Shown here in pieces: positions 48,366-57,870 of a DNA stretch of 64,000 nt. The notes beneath the pieces are model-generated. The model had not been told where the DNA came from and made no database searches. It saw only the letters and a list, made by a program, of their open reading frames with translations. The position numbers and the translations under genes were made by a program. Origin of the DNA: Xanthomonas sp. Leaf148 (lineage in GTDB: Bacteria; Pseudomonadota; Gammaproteobacteria; Xanthomonadales; Xanthomonadaceae); contig NZ_LMOP01000008.1 in assembly GCF_001423585.1 (NCBI RefSeq), positions 1,191,118-1,255,117 on the forward strand. Direction: 5' to 3'. How positions within the stretch are numbered: the first letter of the stretch is position 1; every line of letters begins with the position of its first letter.

Positions 48366-50513
48366 TCAGCCCAATGGGCCAATCACGATAGGCCTGTCCT
48401 GCTGCAGCCGCGCCGGCCCACCCATCGCCGGGTCGCTGACGCTGTCTGCGCCGGTTTCGATGCGACCGGCCAGGCGTTGGCTTGCGCCGTCGTGTTCGAT
48501 CCACAGGTCGTACCAACCGCCGCTGGCTGCCGCTTTCCAGCTGCGTTGCCAGGTCTGGCCGCCCGCAAGCTGCAGTTGCTCGCGCGGTTGCGCCTGCGCA
48601 TACGCGGCCGGTTGCAGTGCGATCTGGATCGGCGTGGTGCCGGTGTTGTGCAACGACAACGACAGCGCCGCCGGGTCGTCCGCTGCCTGGGTGATGTCGG
48701 CCAGCAGCAATGCAGCGCTCAGGTCGCCGCGATAGTGGCGATGGAATCCGTTGGGGCCGATCAGCCACAGATCGTAGCGGCCATCGTAGGTGGTCCAGTC
48801 GCCGTCCAGCGTGGCACCGTTACCCACCGTGTAGCGGCGCGGGATCGCCGCCAGGTCGTAGCGGTCGTAGACATGCAGCACCGCCGCCGCGCCGCTGTTG
48901 CGCAGGCGTAGTTGCACCTCGCCGCGCGCTTGCACATGCGCCAGTTGCACGCTCGGGCGATACGGCACGGCGCGCGAACGGCGCACGCCGAACGGTTGCT
49001 CGGGCGCTTGCAACGTGGCCGGCAGCGGCGGCAACGTGTGCTCGCGCAAGGCTGCTGCGCGCGCTGCCGCATCGCCCACATCGGGTAGCGATGCGACGAA
49101 TGGGCGTGCATCGGCGTTGCGGAAATCGAACGCATTGGTCAGGTCGCCACATACCGCGCGCCGCCATGGCGTGATCTCCGACGCCTGTACGCCAAATCGT
49201 CGTTCCAGCAGGCGCAGCACCGAGGTGTGGTCGTACACCTGCGAATCCACCCAGCCACCGCGACTCCACGGCGAGATCACATACAGCGGCACACGCGGAC
49301 CAAGCCCGTAGGGGCGGCCGTGCAGTGCGGGCAGATCCACTTTCTGCTCACCGGGTGCAGGCTGGTGATGGTAGTCGTCGTCGGTGGCGACGCTGGAAGC
49401 GCCGGCAAACCCGCCGGTTGCGCGCGGGTCCGGCGATGGCGGTGCAGGCGGAGGCATGTGATCGAAGAAGCCGTCGTTCTCATCGAACATCAGCAGCAAT
49501 GCAGTGCGGCTCCACACCGCCGGATTGGCGGTGAGCGCATCCAGCACGCGTGCGGTGTAGGCCGCGCCTTGCGCCGGGCTGGACGGGTCCGGATGTTCGC
49601 TGCCGGCCGCATCGGCAATGACAAAACTCACCGACGGCAGCCGATCGGCCATCACGTCTGCGCGCAACTGCTCCACGCCCCGCGTGCTGATGCCGCGCGC
49701 ACGCAGCTGTGCATCGTGACCGGGCGCGTTGCTGTAAGCCTGCCGAAACGCCTCGAACCCGGCCAGCGGGTTGTCGGTGAAGTTATCGGCCATGTCCTGG
49801 TAGATCTGCCAGCTCACACCCGCGCGCTGCAGCTGTTCCACATAGCTGGTCCATCGATACGGCTCGGCAAACCCGCCCAGCTCCGGAAAGTTGTCGTGCG
49901 AGTTACCGATCACCGGCCCGCCATGGCGCCCGTGCGGATCGTTGCCGCCGGTCCACAGGAACACGCGATTGGAATTGGTGCCGGTCTGGATCGAGGCGTG
50001 GTAGGCATCGCAAATGGTGAACGCATCGGCGAGCGCGTATTGGAAGGGAATATCCGCCCGTCCGTAGTAGCCCAGCGCGTGATTGTGCTTGGCTGCCGCC
50101 CATTGCCCGAGCCGGCCGTGATCCCAGGCCTGTTGTGCATCCGGCCAGCTATGCGGCGTGCCCTTGACGCGCATGAAGCCGAATTGCGCTGCGGTATCCA
50201 ATGCAAACGGCGTGAGCCATTGCATGCCGTCTTCGCTGGGCTGCAGCCACACCGTGCGCGAGGGCGCGCCGGGTAGCGGTCGGGCCGGGATCGGAAAGCG
50301 ATCGCCGAACCCGCGCACGCCGGGCAGCGCACCGAAGTAATGATCGAAAGCGCGGTTTTCCTGCATCAGGATCACCACGTGCTGCAGATCCTCCAGCGTG
50401 CCGCTGCGGCGGTCCGGCGCGATGGCAGCGGCGCGCGCGATGCTGGGCAACAGCGCGGCCGCACCGCTGGTCAGGCCGGCTTGCAGCAAACGGCGGCGGG
50501 GCAGGTCGATCAT
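48366..50513 (-). CDS. Phospholipase C-family phosphoesterase
   Basis: Non-haemolytic phospholipase C/phosphoesterase-family enzyme of 715 residues. The start PRRRLLQAGLTSGAAALLPS is a twin-arginine signal, so it is exported folded, probably then released by the type II system. Catalytic-domain motifs are HVVILMQENRAFDHYFG, TGTNSNRVFLWTGG, GNSHDNFPELGG and MFDENDGFFDHMP. Two repeated beta-sandwich modules of the DUF756 kind fill the last 200 residues. It likely cleaves phosphatidylcholine or related esters to release phosphate. Close to a TonB-dependent receptor on the same strand. Confidence 0.88.
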   Translation of the reverse strand: MIDLPRRRLLQAGLTSGAAALLPSIARAAAIAPDRRSGTLEDLQHVVILMQENRAFDHYFGALPGVRGFGDRFPIPARPLPGAPSRTVWLQPSEDGMQWLTPFALDTAAQFGFMRVKGTPHSWPDAQQAWDHGRLGQWAAAKHNHALGYYGRADIPFQYALADAFTICDAYHASIQTGTNSNRVFLWTGGNDPHGRHGGPVIGNSHDNFPELGGFAEPYRWTSYVEQLQRAGVSWQIYQDMADNFTDNPLAGFEAFRQAYSNAPGHDAQLRARGISTRGVEQLRADVMADRLPSVSFVIADAAGSEHPDPSSPAQGAAYTARVLDALTANPAVWSRTALLLMFDENDGFFDHMPPPAPPSPDPRATGGFAGASSVATDDDYHHQPAPGEQKVDLPALHGRPYGLGPRVPLYVISPWSRGGWVDSQVYDHTSVLRLLERRFGVQASEITPWRRAVCGDLTNAFDFRNADARPFVASLPDVGDAAARAAALREHTLPPLPATLQAPEQPFGVRRSRAVPYRPSVQLAHVQARGEVQLRLRNSGAAAVLHVYDRYDLAAIPRRYTVGNGATLDGDWTTYDGRYDLWLIGPNGFHRHYRGDLSAALLLADITQAADDPAALSLSLHNTGTTPIQIALQPAAYAQAQPREQLQLAGGQTWQRSWKAAASGGWYDLWIEHDGASQRLAGRIETGADSVSDPAMGGPARLQQDRPIVIGPLG

Positions 50514-50548
50514 CGTGTCACCTCTGAGTGGCTGAACCCGTCCGAGTG

Positions 50549-50572
50549 CCTTCCCCCGCCTGCGGGGGAAGG
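50549..50572. terminator. Perfect hairpin between receptor and phospholipase
   Basis: CCTTCCCCCGC and GCGGGGGAAGG form an 11-base-pair stem with a two-base loop, in the 163-base gap between the receptor gene (ends 50677) and the phospholipase start (50513). The flanking CTCACCCCAGCCCTCTCCC is common intergenic repeat sequence in proteobacteria. It may lower read-through between the genes. Confidence 0.5.
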
Positions 50573-50676
50573 TGCCCGAAGGGCGGATGGGGGCGCTGTG
50601 CTCTCACCCCAGCCCTCTCCCGCAAAGCAGGAGAGGAAGACAGTCCCGGCGTGCACGTCAGCATGGCAGGTGGCCG

Positions 50677-53088
50677 TTACAGATCCAGCGTCAGCGTCAG
50701 CCCCAGCGTGCGCGGCGCGGCGATGAAGGCGCTATCGCTGCCATCCACGCCTTCCAGATAGCGCTTGTCGGTGAGGTTACTGACATTGAGCGCCAGTTGC
50801 AGGCCCTTGAGTTGCGCCGACAGCTGCGACAGCTCCACGCCCAGATTCGCATTGAAGGTGGTCACCCCATCGAGCGCGGCGCGGTTGGATGCATCCAGAT
50901 AGCGCTTGCCCAGATACCGACCGGACACACCGAAGCGCCATGCTTCCCCACGCCAGTCGGCCGAGACCACCAAGGTGTTGCGCGGCTGGCCGATCACCTG
51001 CGCGCCGGGTGTGATATCCAGGGCGGTATCGCGCGCGGCATCGCCGCTGCCCAGGTAATCGGCCTTGTTGTAGGTGTAGGCGCCATTGAGGCGCCAGCCG
51101 TTGTCCCAACCGTAGCCCAGCGCCGCTTCCACGCCGCGCGCGTGCACGCCGCCGAAGTTTTCATACACGCCGTCGGTCTCGCCCAGATAGTCGATGCCGC
51201 TGACGAAGTTGGCCGGCACATACACGATGCGATTGTCGAAGCGGATGTCGTACAAGGTCACGCTGCCGGTCAACGGCCAGCGGCTGATGCGCAGGCCAAG
51301 CTCGATATTGTCGGCAGTTTCCGGCTGCACGCGGCTGAGTGCGACCGGGTCGGTTTCGCCCAGCACGCCGGACGGAATCGCGGCAAAATTCTGCGAATAC
51401 CCGGCGAAGGCTTCCAGCCCCTGCACCGGCGTGGTCCAGGTCAGGCCCGCCGAGAGCAGCGGGTCGGAGTGCGCATCCGACTCCACATGCTGCGCATCGC
51501 CGATGCGGCGGTCGCGGGTCTGGTCGAGGAAGAACTGCTTCACACCCACGCGCCAGGCGAAAGCGCCGTAACGCATCACATCTTCGACGTAATACATCTG
51601 CTCGTCGGTCTGGTAGTTGTCCTTGAACTGCACCCAGTACGGCTGATGGTCGAAGCTGATGTTGGTGCCGACGTTGAGCAGGCGATGCCAGTCGCGGGTG
51701 ACGCTGCGGTCGTAACGTTCCAGCCAAGCGCCGGCACGCACGGTGTTGTCGATCGGGCCCAGGTCGTGGCGCCATTCCACATCGGCCATCGCACCGGTGC
51801 GGTGATTGTCGTAATGGCTATGGCGATACGACTGCACCGGTACCGAACCTGCCGGATAGCAGGCCGGATTGGATTCGGCCGGCACCGCCGCACTGTCGGC
51901 GCAACCGGCCAGCAGCGTTGCCGCCGCACCGCCTGGGGTCAGGTAATACAGCTTGCCCAGGTCGCTGCCGGCATACACGGTGTTGCCGCCGCGCGCCTCC
52001 GATTCCGGCGCGCCCGCGCCATCGTTGGTGACGTCCACCAGATACGGCGGAATCCAGTCGCCGCGGCCTTGCATGCGATGCGCGTAGCCGGTGAGCGTGG
52101 TCTTGAAGCCATTGCCGCCATCGAAGGCGCCGCGCAAATAACCGAAGGTGTTCTTGCGCAGCGCGCGCGAGCCGGAGCGGTAGTTCTGATCCAGATACGG
52201 AATGCCGGTGAGCGTGCCGGTCAACAAATCGTGTTCCGGGTCGCGCGCGAACTGCTCAGGCGTCACGCTGGTGTATTCGGATTCGTCGGCATCGTCGTAG
52301 GACGCGTAGCCGCTCAGCGTCCATTTGTTCAACGCGCTGACGAACTTGCCGGCCAGATGGTCGCGGCTCGTGTGGCCGCTGCCGTCGATCCAGTCGTCGT
52401 TGCGCGCCGACGAACCGCTAATCCAGGCACGCGTGTTGCCGCCGAGCAGGCCGGTGTCGTAGCGCGCGTAATACTTGCGCGCCTGGTTGTCGCCGATGCC
52501 ACCGATCACGCGCACACGCTGTTCTTCGAGCGGCTCGCCGGTGAGGTAATTCAGGGTGCCGCCCAGCGCCTCGTTCGAGCGCGACGCGATATCGGCAGTG
52601 CCCTGGCTCACTTCCACCGTTTCCAGGTCCGGCATGTCGATGAAGCGGTTGGCCTTGGAGCCGCCGCCATACGCCGAGCCACCGTTAGGCACGCCGTCGA
52701 CGGTGGTGCCGATCTGCTGCGTGTCGCGGTTGCTGACAAAGCCACGCATGCTGATCTGCGTGCCCCAATCGGACGAGCCGAATGCATCGGCTTCGGTGAC
52801 CACCACACCGGGGAGTTCGTTGAGCGCGTCGTTGACGCTGCCCAGCACGAACTGGCGGTCGAGCATTTCCTTGCTCACGGTGGTCTTGGAATACGTCATT
52901 GCCTGCCCGACCACCTGCACCTGATCGAGCGTGGACACCTGCTCGCCGCTGGCAAGCACTTCTGAACTCGGCGCTGCCGGTGTGGCGCCATCCGGTGCCT
53001 GCTGCGCGTAGGCGGGCAGGGCGAATGGAACCAGCAGCAGGGCAAGCGTGGCCGGATGTCGCACGCGCGGGCAGGTGGTCAAATCCAT
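50677..53088 (-). CDS. TonB-dependent receptor
   Basis: Outer-membrane receptor of 803 residues. Signal peptide about residues 1-28 (ending LPAYAQ), TonB-box region STLDQVQVVGQ, plug motifs LGSVNDALNELPGVVVTEAD, ISMRGFVSNRDTQQIGTTVD and VEVSQGTADIASRSNEALGG, then the barrel. It ends TLGLTLTLDL, without the usual terminal aromatic residue. It differs clearly from the three tandem receptors. Ligand is unknown; the next gene downstream encodes a phospholipase C-family enzyme, so a phosphate-rich product is a possible cargo. Confidence 0.88.
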   Translation of the reverse strand: MDLTTCPRVRHPATLALLLVPFALPAYAQQAPDGATPAAPSSEVLASGEQVSTLDQVQVVGQAMTYSKTTVSKEMLDRQFVLGSVNDALNELPGVVVTEADAFGSSDWGTQISMRGFVSNRDTQQIGTTVDGVPNGGSAYGGGSKANRFIDMPDLETVEVSQGTADIASRSNEALGGTLNYLTGEPLEEQRVRVIGGIGDNQARKYYARYDTGLLGGNTRAWISGSSARNDDWIDGSGHTSRDHLAGKFVSALNKWTLSGYASYDDADESEYTSVTPEQFARDPEHDLLTGTLTGIPYLDQNYRSGSRALRKNTFGYLRGAFDGGNGFKTTLTGYAHRMQGRGDWIPPYLVDVTNDGAGAPESEARGGNTVYAGSDLGKLYYLTPGGAAATLLAGCADSAAVPAESNPACYPAGSVPVQSYRHSHYDNHRTGAMADVEWRHDLGPIDNTVRAGAWLERYDRSVTRDWHRLLNVGTNISFDHQPYWVQFKDNYQTDEQMYYVEDVMRYGAFAWRVGVKQFFLDQTRDRRIGDAQHVESDAHSDPLLSAGLTWTTPVQGLEAFAGYSQNFAAIPSGVLGETDPVALSRVQPETADNIELGLRISRWPLTGSVTLYDIRFDNRIVYVPANFVSGIDYLGETDGVYENFGGVHARGVEAALGYGWDNGWRLNGAYTYNKADYLGSGDAARDTALDITPGAQVIGQPRNTLVVSADWRGEAWRFGVSGRYLGKRYLDASNRAALDGVTTFNANLGVELSQLSAQLKGLQLALNVSNLTDKRYLEGVDGSDSAFIAAPRTLGLTLTLDL

Positions 53089-53696
53089 TGCAATCCAACG
53101 AGCGGGGGAGGTGGCCGCAGACTGCCGTGCTTGCATTGCGTGATGATGACCGCGCTACAGATGGGCTGCGATCACTGGGTGGATGTGCGCAGCTTCTCTA
53201 CCCCTAGGCGGAGTGCGATTCAGCGCTATTTGCAGTGCGTAAGCAGCATTTACGATTGGTCGAGATGCGGTGTTCTCACCGCGCGCGATTCAACGCTGTT
53301 TGGGGATGCGCAAGCTGTGGTCGGTTGGTCGAGGGCGCGATGTCCTCACCGCTTGCGGGACACGCTGTGAATCCATCCATGGACGCTCCGTGGCGGCATC
53401 CATGCCGCCAAAGAGCTTACATGGACGTACTTGCAGCGTGTCCTGCGATGGTGGGCGGGCAAGGGCCCTGCAGTAAAGCGCAGATCCACCGCTCTGCACT
53501 CAACGCATTCAAAGCGTCCAGCCGCACCACAACGCGTGCTCCAAGTCTTGAAGCTGCTGACAAAACATCGCGAGCAACCGGCAGGGCGTGTGGGCATCTC
53601 ACGCAGACCAGATCTGTGCGAAAGATACATGCCGCTGCGAGCTGTATCCCGCGTATCGCACCAGCGTCGGTAGCTTACGACCGAGACATCGCGTTC
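53089..53696. other. Gene-free stretch with short repeats
   Basis: No coding sequence is supported in these 608 bases. Two imperfect copies of a 44-base unit beginning TTGGTCGAG lie at about 53256-53299 and 53325-53368. A palindrome GGCGGCATCCATGCCGCC follows at about 53392-53409. Near 53557 GAAGCTGCTGACAAAAC resembles the left end of the MITE-like element. The stretch looks like an accumulation of small repeats. Confidence 0.45.
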
Positions 53697-54941
53697 TCAG
53701 CGCTTCTTGGCGTTTGGCGCTGCTTCGATCTGTTGGGTTTCCGGCATCAATTCCAGTGCCGATGGCGTGGTGCGCAGCATCGGCCGGAACGCGATGGGAT
53801 GCGTGCGACGACGTGCAAACCGCAGCAAGCGCGACAGCGTGAAGCCGGCCAGCGCCAATAACATCACTGCGAAATAAACCGGGAGCGCCGCAGGGCCGAA
53901 CTTCTGCATCGCCCCGCCCGCCAGCGCCGGGCCGATGGCAGCACCCACGCCATGCACCAGTAATAGACTGCTGCAGCCGGACAACAGGTCTTCGCGCGGC
54001 AGGTAATCGAGCATGTGCGCCACCGCAAACGGGTACAGCGAAAACGCCAGCCCGCCGTACACGAAAAACAGCATGAACAAGACGGTGGTCTGCGACTGCA
54101 CCATCGGCACTGCAGCAGCGATGGCGATGGCGGCGGCCAGCACGCTCACCGTGACCAGGCCGATGCGTCGGTCGTGCCCGTCGCTGATGCGCCCGATCGG
54201 CCATTGCAGCACGGCACCGCCCACGATTGCGGTGAGCATGAACATCGCCACGCCATCGGCATCCAGTCCGATGCGGTTGGCATACACCGGAAGCAAGCCC
54301 CAGAACGCACCCATCGCCAATCCCGACAATCCGGCGCCGACGGTGGCGACCGGCGCCAGCGCATACAGCGTTTTCAGGCGCAGGCGCGACACCTGCGGCA
54401 CCTCCGGCGGAATCAAGCGCGTGGTGACGACCGGCATTACCGCTGCGCAGATCAGGATGGCGGTCAGCGTGAACATGGCCGGTGCTCGCGCGTCGCCTGC
54501 AGTCAGCAGAATCTGGCCCAGCGCCAGCGCCGACAGATTGATCGCCATGTACACCGAGAAAACACGGCTACGTCGGCGTGCATCCGGCTCGGCGTTGAGC
54601 CAGCTTTCGATCACCGTGTACAAGCCCACCAGGGCAGCGCCGGTGACCAGGCGCAACACACCCCAACCCCAGGGGTCGAGCCAGATCGGATGCAACAACA
54701 CGGCAATGGCCGCCAGCGATGCGTAGAACGCAAATGCGCGGATATGCCCGATGCGTCGAATCAACGGCGGCGCGAAAAACGTGCCAAGAAAAAAGCCGGC
54801 GAAATAACCAGACATGATCAGGCCCAGCGCACGCGCATCGAACCCGGCCTGACCACCGCGTACGGCGAGCAACGTACCGAGCAGCCCGCTGCCGGTCAGC
54901 AGCAGGGCAACGCCCAGCAACAGGGCGGTCAGCCGCAACAT
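53697..54941 (-). CDS. MFS transporter, YcaD/UhpC-like
   Basis: Major facilitator superfamily protein of 414 residues with about 12 hydrophobic segments, starting MLRLTALLLGVALLLTGSGL. Visible are GYFAGFFLGTFFAPPLIRRI (helix 2-3 loop), TVIESWLNAEPDARRRSRVF and GRISDGHDRRIGLV. The SWLN and YMAINLSALALGQ region is typical of the YcaD-type branch. Substrate is unknown. The ATG at 54941 starts the hydrophobic part; the frame continues upstream into a dispersed repeat, which I do not count as coding. Confidence 0.85.
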   Translation of the reverse strand: MLRLTALLLGVALLLTGSGLLGTLLAVRGGQAGFDARALGLIMSGYFAGFFLGTFFAPPLIRRIGHIRAFAFYASLAAIAVLLHPIWLDPWGWGVLRLVTGAALVGLYTVIESWLNAEPDARRRSRVFSVYMAINLSALALGQILLTAGDARAPAMFTLTAILICAAVMPVVTTRLIPPEVPQVSRLRLKTLYALAPVATVGAGLSGLAMGAFWGLLPVYANRIGLDADGVAMFMLTAIVGGAVLQWPIGRISDGHDRRIGLVTVSVLAAAIAIAAAVPMVQSQTTVLFMLFFVYGGLAFSLYPFAVAHMLDYLPREDLLSGCSSLLLVHGVGAAIGPALAGGAMQKFGPAALPVYFAVMLLALAGFTLSRLLRFARRRTHPIAFRPMLRTTPSALELMPETQQIEAAPNAKKR

Positions 54942-55128
54942 GGATGCGGCCCTCGTGGGGGAAAAGGCGCGTCGATCACGCGATCGAGTGTAGCAGCCAC
55001 GCTGCTGCGACTCGATCGATGTGGCTCGCATAACGCGATCAGGTGGCGATGGCTGAGCAGCTCGCTGCCGATGGAATGGGGTTGCGCTATCACCATGTGT
55101 TGGCGGAGACGCGGGCCGGCGTGCATTT

Positions 55129-55271
55129 AGAGCGGCCAACAAGACGTAGCGAACAGTCGTCAAGGGGTGCGGACGACGCGCAGGAACCGGTGTGTACGAG
55201 TGGTAGATGAGAATTCCGCGGACAGGCCGCGCCCGCCTGACGGTGAGCGAAGGAGTTTTGTTAGCTACTCT
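55129..55271. repeat. Dispersed MITE-like element, copy B (complete)
   Basis: The element is 143 bases long. Its left end AGAGCGGCCAACAAGAC and the reverse complement of its right end, AGAGTAGCTAACAAAAC, agree at 13 of 17 positions, so it has terminal inverted repeats. It shares most of its sequence with 12362-12496. It encodes nothing obvious. The features fit a small non-autonomous mobile element or a structured intergenic repeat. Confidence 0.7.
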
Positions 55272-55438
55272 GAGGCCAGGTCCGCGCTGGTGAAGGAGAG
55301 CCGCCGGAAGTGCCGGATCAAAATGGCATGGCTAAGCCGCGCTCTATAGACGAGGAGAGCCTTTCAGGCCGTAACTGACGAGCTGGCCGAAAGCGTCTTC
55401 GTTGACGCAGCGAATCCGCTACTCGTCTCGATGTCGCC

Positions 55439-55571
55439 GCCAACCGCCAACCGCCAACCGCCAACAGCCAACAGCCAGAAGCCAGAAGCCAGAAGCCAGA
55501 AGCCAACAGCCAGAAGCCAACAGCCAGAAGCCAACAGCCAGAAGCCAACAGCCAGAAGCCAGCAGCCAGCA
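55439..55571. repeat. Array of nineteen 7-base repeats
   Basis: The array is built of GCCAACC three times, GCCAACA twice, GCCAGAA four times, then GCCAACA and GCCAGAA alternating four times, and GCCAGCA twice. All units share GCCA, and the alternating part gives a 14-base higher order. Such arrays change length by slippage. It lies 200 bases before the zinc-ribbon gene, in non-coding DNA. Confidence 0.92.
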
Positions 55572-55770
55572 GCCTCAAGCGTCCAGCCTGCGAGACGCCC
55601 CAGCGTGCCAAGAGGCCCGACGCACCGCACGTGCATCCGCAATGCGTCGGTCACTGCCCAGCACTCTCCCGCCAGCCCGGCCATGCGCCAGCGCGCGATT
55701 CGATCATTGCGCCGACATGCCCGCATCCGTCTAGAATCGGCGCCCTTGCATCGTCTTCAGCGAATTTGTC

Positions 55771-56088
55771 ATGCCCATCTACGCGTTCCAGTGCACCACC
55801 TGCGGCCACTCGTTCGACCGCCTGCAGAAGATGGCCGACCCCGATCCGCAGACCTGCCCGTCTTGCGCTGCGGCCACCATCAAGCGCCAGGTCACCGCGC
55901 CGTCATTCCGCTTATCCGGCAGCGGCTGGTACGAGACCGATTTCAAGTCGGCTGGCGAAAAGAAGAAGAACCTCACCGAGAGCAGCAGCGCAGGCGGCGG
56001 CGATGCCAAGCCGGCGGCGGCCAGCGACAGCAAGCCCGCAGCCGCACCGGCCGCGCCCGCCGCAAAGCCGGCATCCGGCGCGGCGTGA
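55771..56088 (+). CDS. FmdB-family zinc-ribbon protein
   Basis: Small protein of 105 residues. The first 40 residues form the FmdB-type zinc ribbon: MPIYAFQCTTCGHSFDRLQK with the first CxxC pair and CPSC as the second. The middle holds SGSGWYETDFK, common in this family. The tail is a low-complexity Ala/Pro/Lys stretch. Function is unknown; a regulatory role is often assumed. The stop overlaps the next start by one base. Confidence 0.88.
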   Translation: MPIYAFQCTTCGHSFDRLQKMADPDPQTCPSCAAATIKRQVTAPSFRLSGSGWYETDFKSAGEKKKNLTESSSAGGGDAKPAAASDSKPAAAPAAPAAKPASGAA

Positions 56089-56729
56089 TGGTCGATAGGC
56101 GCGGCAGCGTTGTCAGCACGATGTCGCGCTTGGCGCCGTGGCTGCTGGCCATCGCGATCAGCGGCTGCGCCAGCGCCGCACCGCCGCCCAGCACCGCCGT
56201 CGTGCCAGCCGACCGCTTTCTCTCCGCGCTTGCGGCGCACTGCGGGCAGGCGTTTGCCGGTCGTGTGCTGGTCGACACGCCCGCATCGACAACGCCGAGT
56301 CCGTTCGCTGGCAAGCCGCTGGTGATGCATGTGCGCGGTTGCGCCGACCCGCGCCGCGAGCTGCGGGTGCCGTTCCATGTGGGCGACGACCACTCGCGCA
56401 CCTGGGTGCTGACCCGCACGCAGGCCGGTTTACGCCTCAAACACGATCATCGGCATGCCGATGGCAGTGCGGATGCATTGACCCAGTACGGCGGCGACAG
56501 CCGTGACGCGGGCAGTGCCACGCGTCAGGAATTCCCGGTGGATGCCGAGTCGATTGCCTTGTTCAAGCGATTGGGCGCCACCGCCTCGCTGCAGAACACT
56601 TGGGCGATGGAGGTCCAGCCCGGGCGCAGCGTGGTGTACGAGCTGAGTCGCCCGGGCGGGCGGTTGTTTCGGGTGGAGTTCGATCTCACCCGGCCGGTGC
56701 CCTTGCCTCCGGCGCCGTGGGGAAGTTGA
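56088..56729 (+). CDS. Putative lipoprotein of unknown function
   Basis: Protein of 213 residues, or 203 from the ATG at 56121. From the second start it reads MSRLAPWLLAIAISGCAS, a lipoprotein signal with lipobox ISGC, so that start may be the true one. The mature part has two further cysteines (AAHCGQAF, VRGCADP) and no motif I recognise. Translation is coupled to the zinc-ribbon gene (TGATG overlap). Confidence 0.72.
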   Translation: MVDRRGSVVSTMSRLAPWLLAIAISGCASAAPPPSTAVVPADRFLSALAAHCGQAFAGRVLVDTPASTTPSPFAGKPLVMHVRGCADPRRELRVPFHVGDDHSRTWVLTRTQAGLRLKHDHRHADGSADALTQYGGDSRDAGSATRQEFPVDAESIALFKRLGATASLQNTWAMEVQPGRSVVYELSRPGGRLFRVEFDLTRPVPLPPAPWGS

Positions 56730-57090
56730 GAGCCGGCCAAGAGCGGCTGACAAAACGATGGCGCTCACCGCATGCGGACGCTGCCGGTGCCCGGCATCCT
56801 TATTGCCACGCGCAGACTCTGGCTCCCGTAAGCCGTCCAAGCGCACCTGACAACGGCGCGCTACGTTTGGTCGGCCGATCGCAAGAGTGGATAGCGAGGC
56901 TTGGTTACGCGTGACTGAGCCGCCCGGCCGGCGGTAAATAGCGTCCTCGGTCCTGCCACCGCCAATCTGCCGCTCAGATAGCGCGGCCGCTCATCTTGTT
57001 GCAAAACCGCAAAGCGCCAACGCAAACAGGCCGGCTCACCACGAACCGGCCTGTTGCGACAAACACATAAAGACACCAAGCCTGGAAACC
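56730..57090. other. Intergenic, no gene seen
   Basis: No gene is supported between these convergent genes. AGAGCGGCTGACAAAACG near 56741-56758 resembles the left end of the MITE-like element at 55129, but no right end follows, so it may be a decayed copy. Confidence 0.4.
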
Positions 57091-57870
57091 TCAGCGCGCG
57101 TCGAACCGCGCGCGGCAGCCATCGTTGACCCAGACCGCCGAGCGGCGCGGGTCGAAGCCCCAGGTGCGACCTTCTTCGCAACGGGTGTTCGACAACTGGC
57201 GGGTCAGCACCGGGCGACCTGCGCGCACGTCCCAGTCGCAGCTGCGCAGGCGACGGTCGTCGCTGCTGCAGGTCACCGAGTAGTCGCCACGCGGGCGATC
57301 GTCACGGCCGCCATAGCCGTCATCGCGATCCCAGCCGCCGCCGCCACGGGCCTGCGCAAAGTCGGCGCGGCAGCCGTCATCCACCCAGATCCGGCCGTTT
57401 TCCTGGTGCCAGTTACGGCCCTCCACGCAGGGCGTGCCGGAGAGCTGACGCACGATCGTCGCGCGCCGCCAGCCGGTGTTGCAGATCGCCTGGCGCTGGT
57501 CGCGGCTTTCGCAACGCACGGTGCCGGCGGCTGCGTTGCCGGGGCGGTCGTCGCCGCCATTCCAGCCACCACCGCCCCAGCCACCGCGGGCCTCGACGAA
57601 GCGGCCGCGGCAGCCGTTGTCCACCCAGACGCGGCCACGGTCGCTGCCCCAGTTGCGGCCTTCGATACAGCGGGTGCCGGAGATGTTTTCCACCAGCGCG
57701 GCGCGCCCCCGGAACGGGGTGTCGCACTCGCGGCGGCGGTTATCGTTGCTGGAGCAGGTGATGCTGGGGCCGTTGAAGCCGCGGTCCTGCGCGGCGGCGG
57801 GGCGGCTGACCAGGGCGCCGGCGAGGGCGACAAGACTGAAGCCGGAGATCAGCAGGGCGGTGCGCAGCAT
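57091..57870 (-). CDS. Secreted protein with three DUF3011 repeats
   Basis: Protein of 259 residues with a signal peptide (MLRTALLISGFSLVALAGAL, cleavage near PAAAQ). The mature part has three cysteine-containing repeats of about 60 residues. Each repeat has a pattern C-(S/E)-S-x-D-x-R, then C, then a basic stretch, then C-x-E-G-R-x-W and V-D/N-x-G-C. This is the DUF3011 pattern, with two glycine-rich linkers. The disulfide-rich repeats suggest a periplasmic or surface role; function is unknown. Confidence 0.85.
   Translation of the reverse strand: MLRTALLISGFSLVALAGALVSRPAAAQDRGFNGPSITCSSNDNRRRECDTPFRGRAALVENISGTRCIEGRNWGSDRGRVWVDNGCRGRFVEARGGWGGGGWNGGDDRPGNAAAGTVRCESRDQRQAICNTGWRRATIVRQLSGTPCVEGRNWHQENGRIWVDDGCRADFAQARGGGGWDRDDGYGGRDDRPRGDYSVTCSSDDRRLRSCDWDVRAGRPVLTRQLSNTRCEEGRTWGFDPRRSAVWVNDGCRARFDAR

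Larger units (their letters stand above)
54942..55770. other. Long gene-free region with two repeats
   Basis: No gene is supported. It holds copy B of a MITE-like element (55129-55271) and a run of 7-base repeats (55439-55571). The right end carries the promoter region of the zinc-ribbon gene. Confidence 0.5.

Noticed and set aside
54942..55163. N-terminal extension of the MFS transporter
   Set aside because: The extension runs into the dispersed 143-base element and lacks membrane character; the ATG at 54941 starts the first helix.
55364..55726. Minus-strand frame with repeated Trp-Leu-Leu-Ala units
   Set aside because: It only reads through the 7-base array; a repeat unit not divisible by three gives a periodic peptide by itself.
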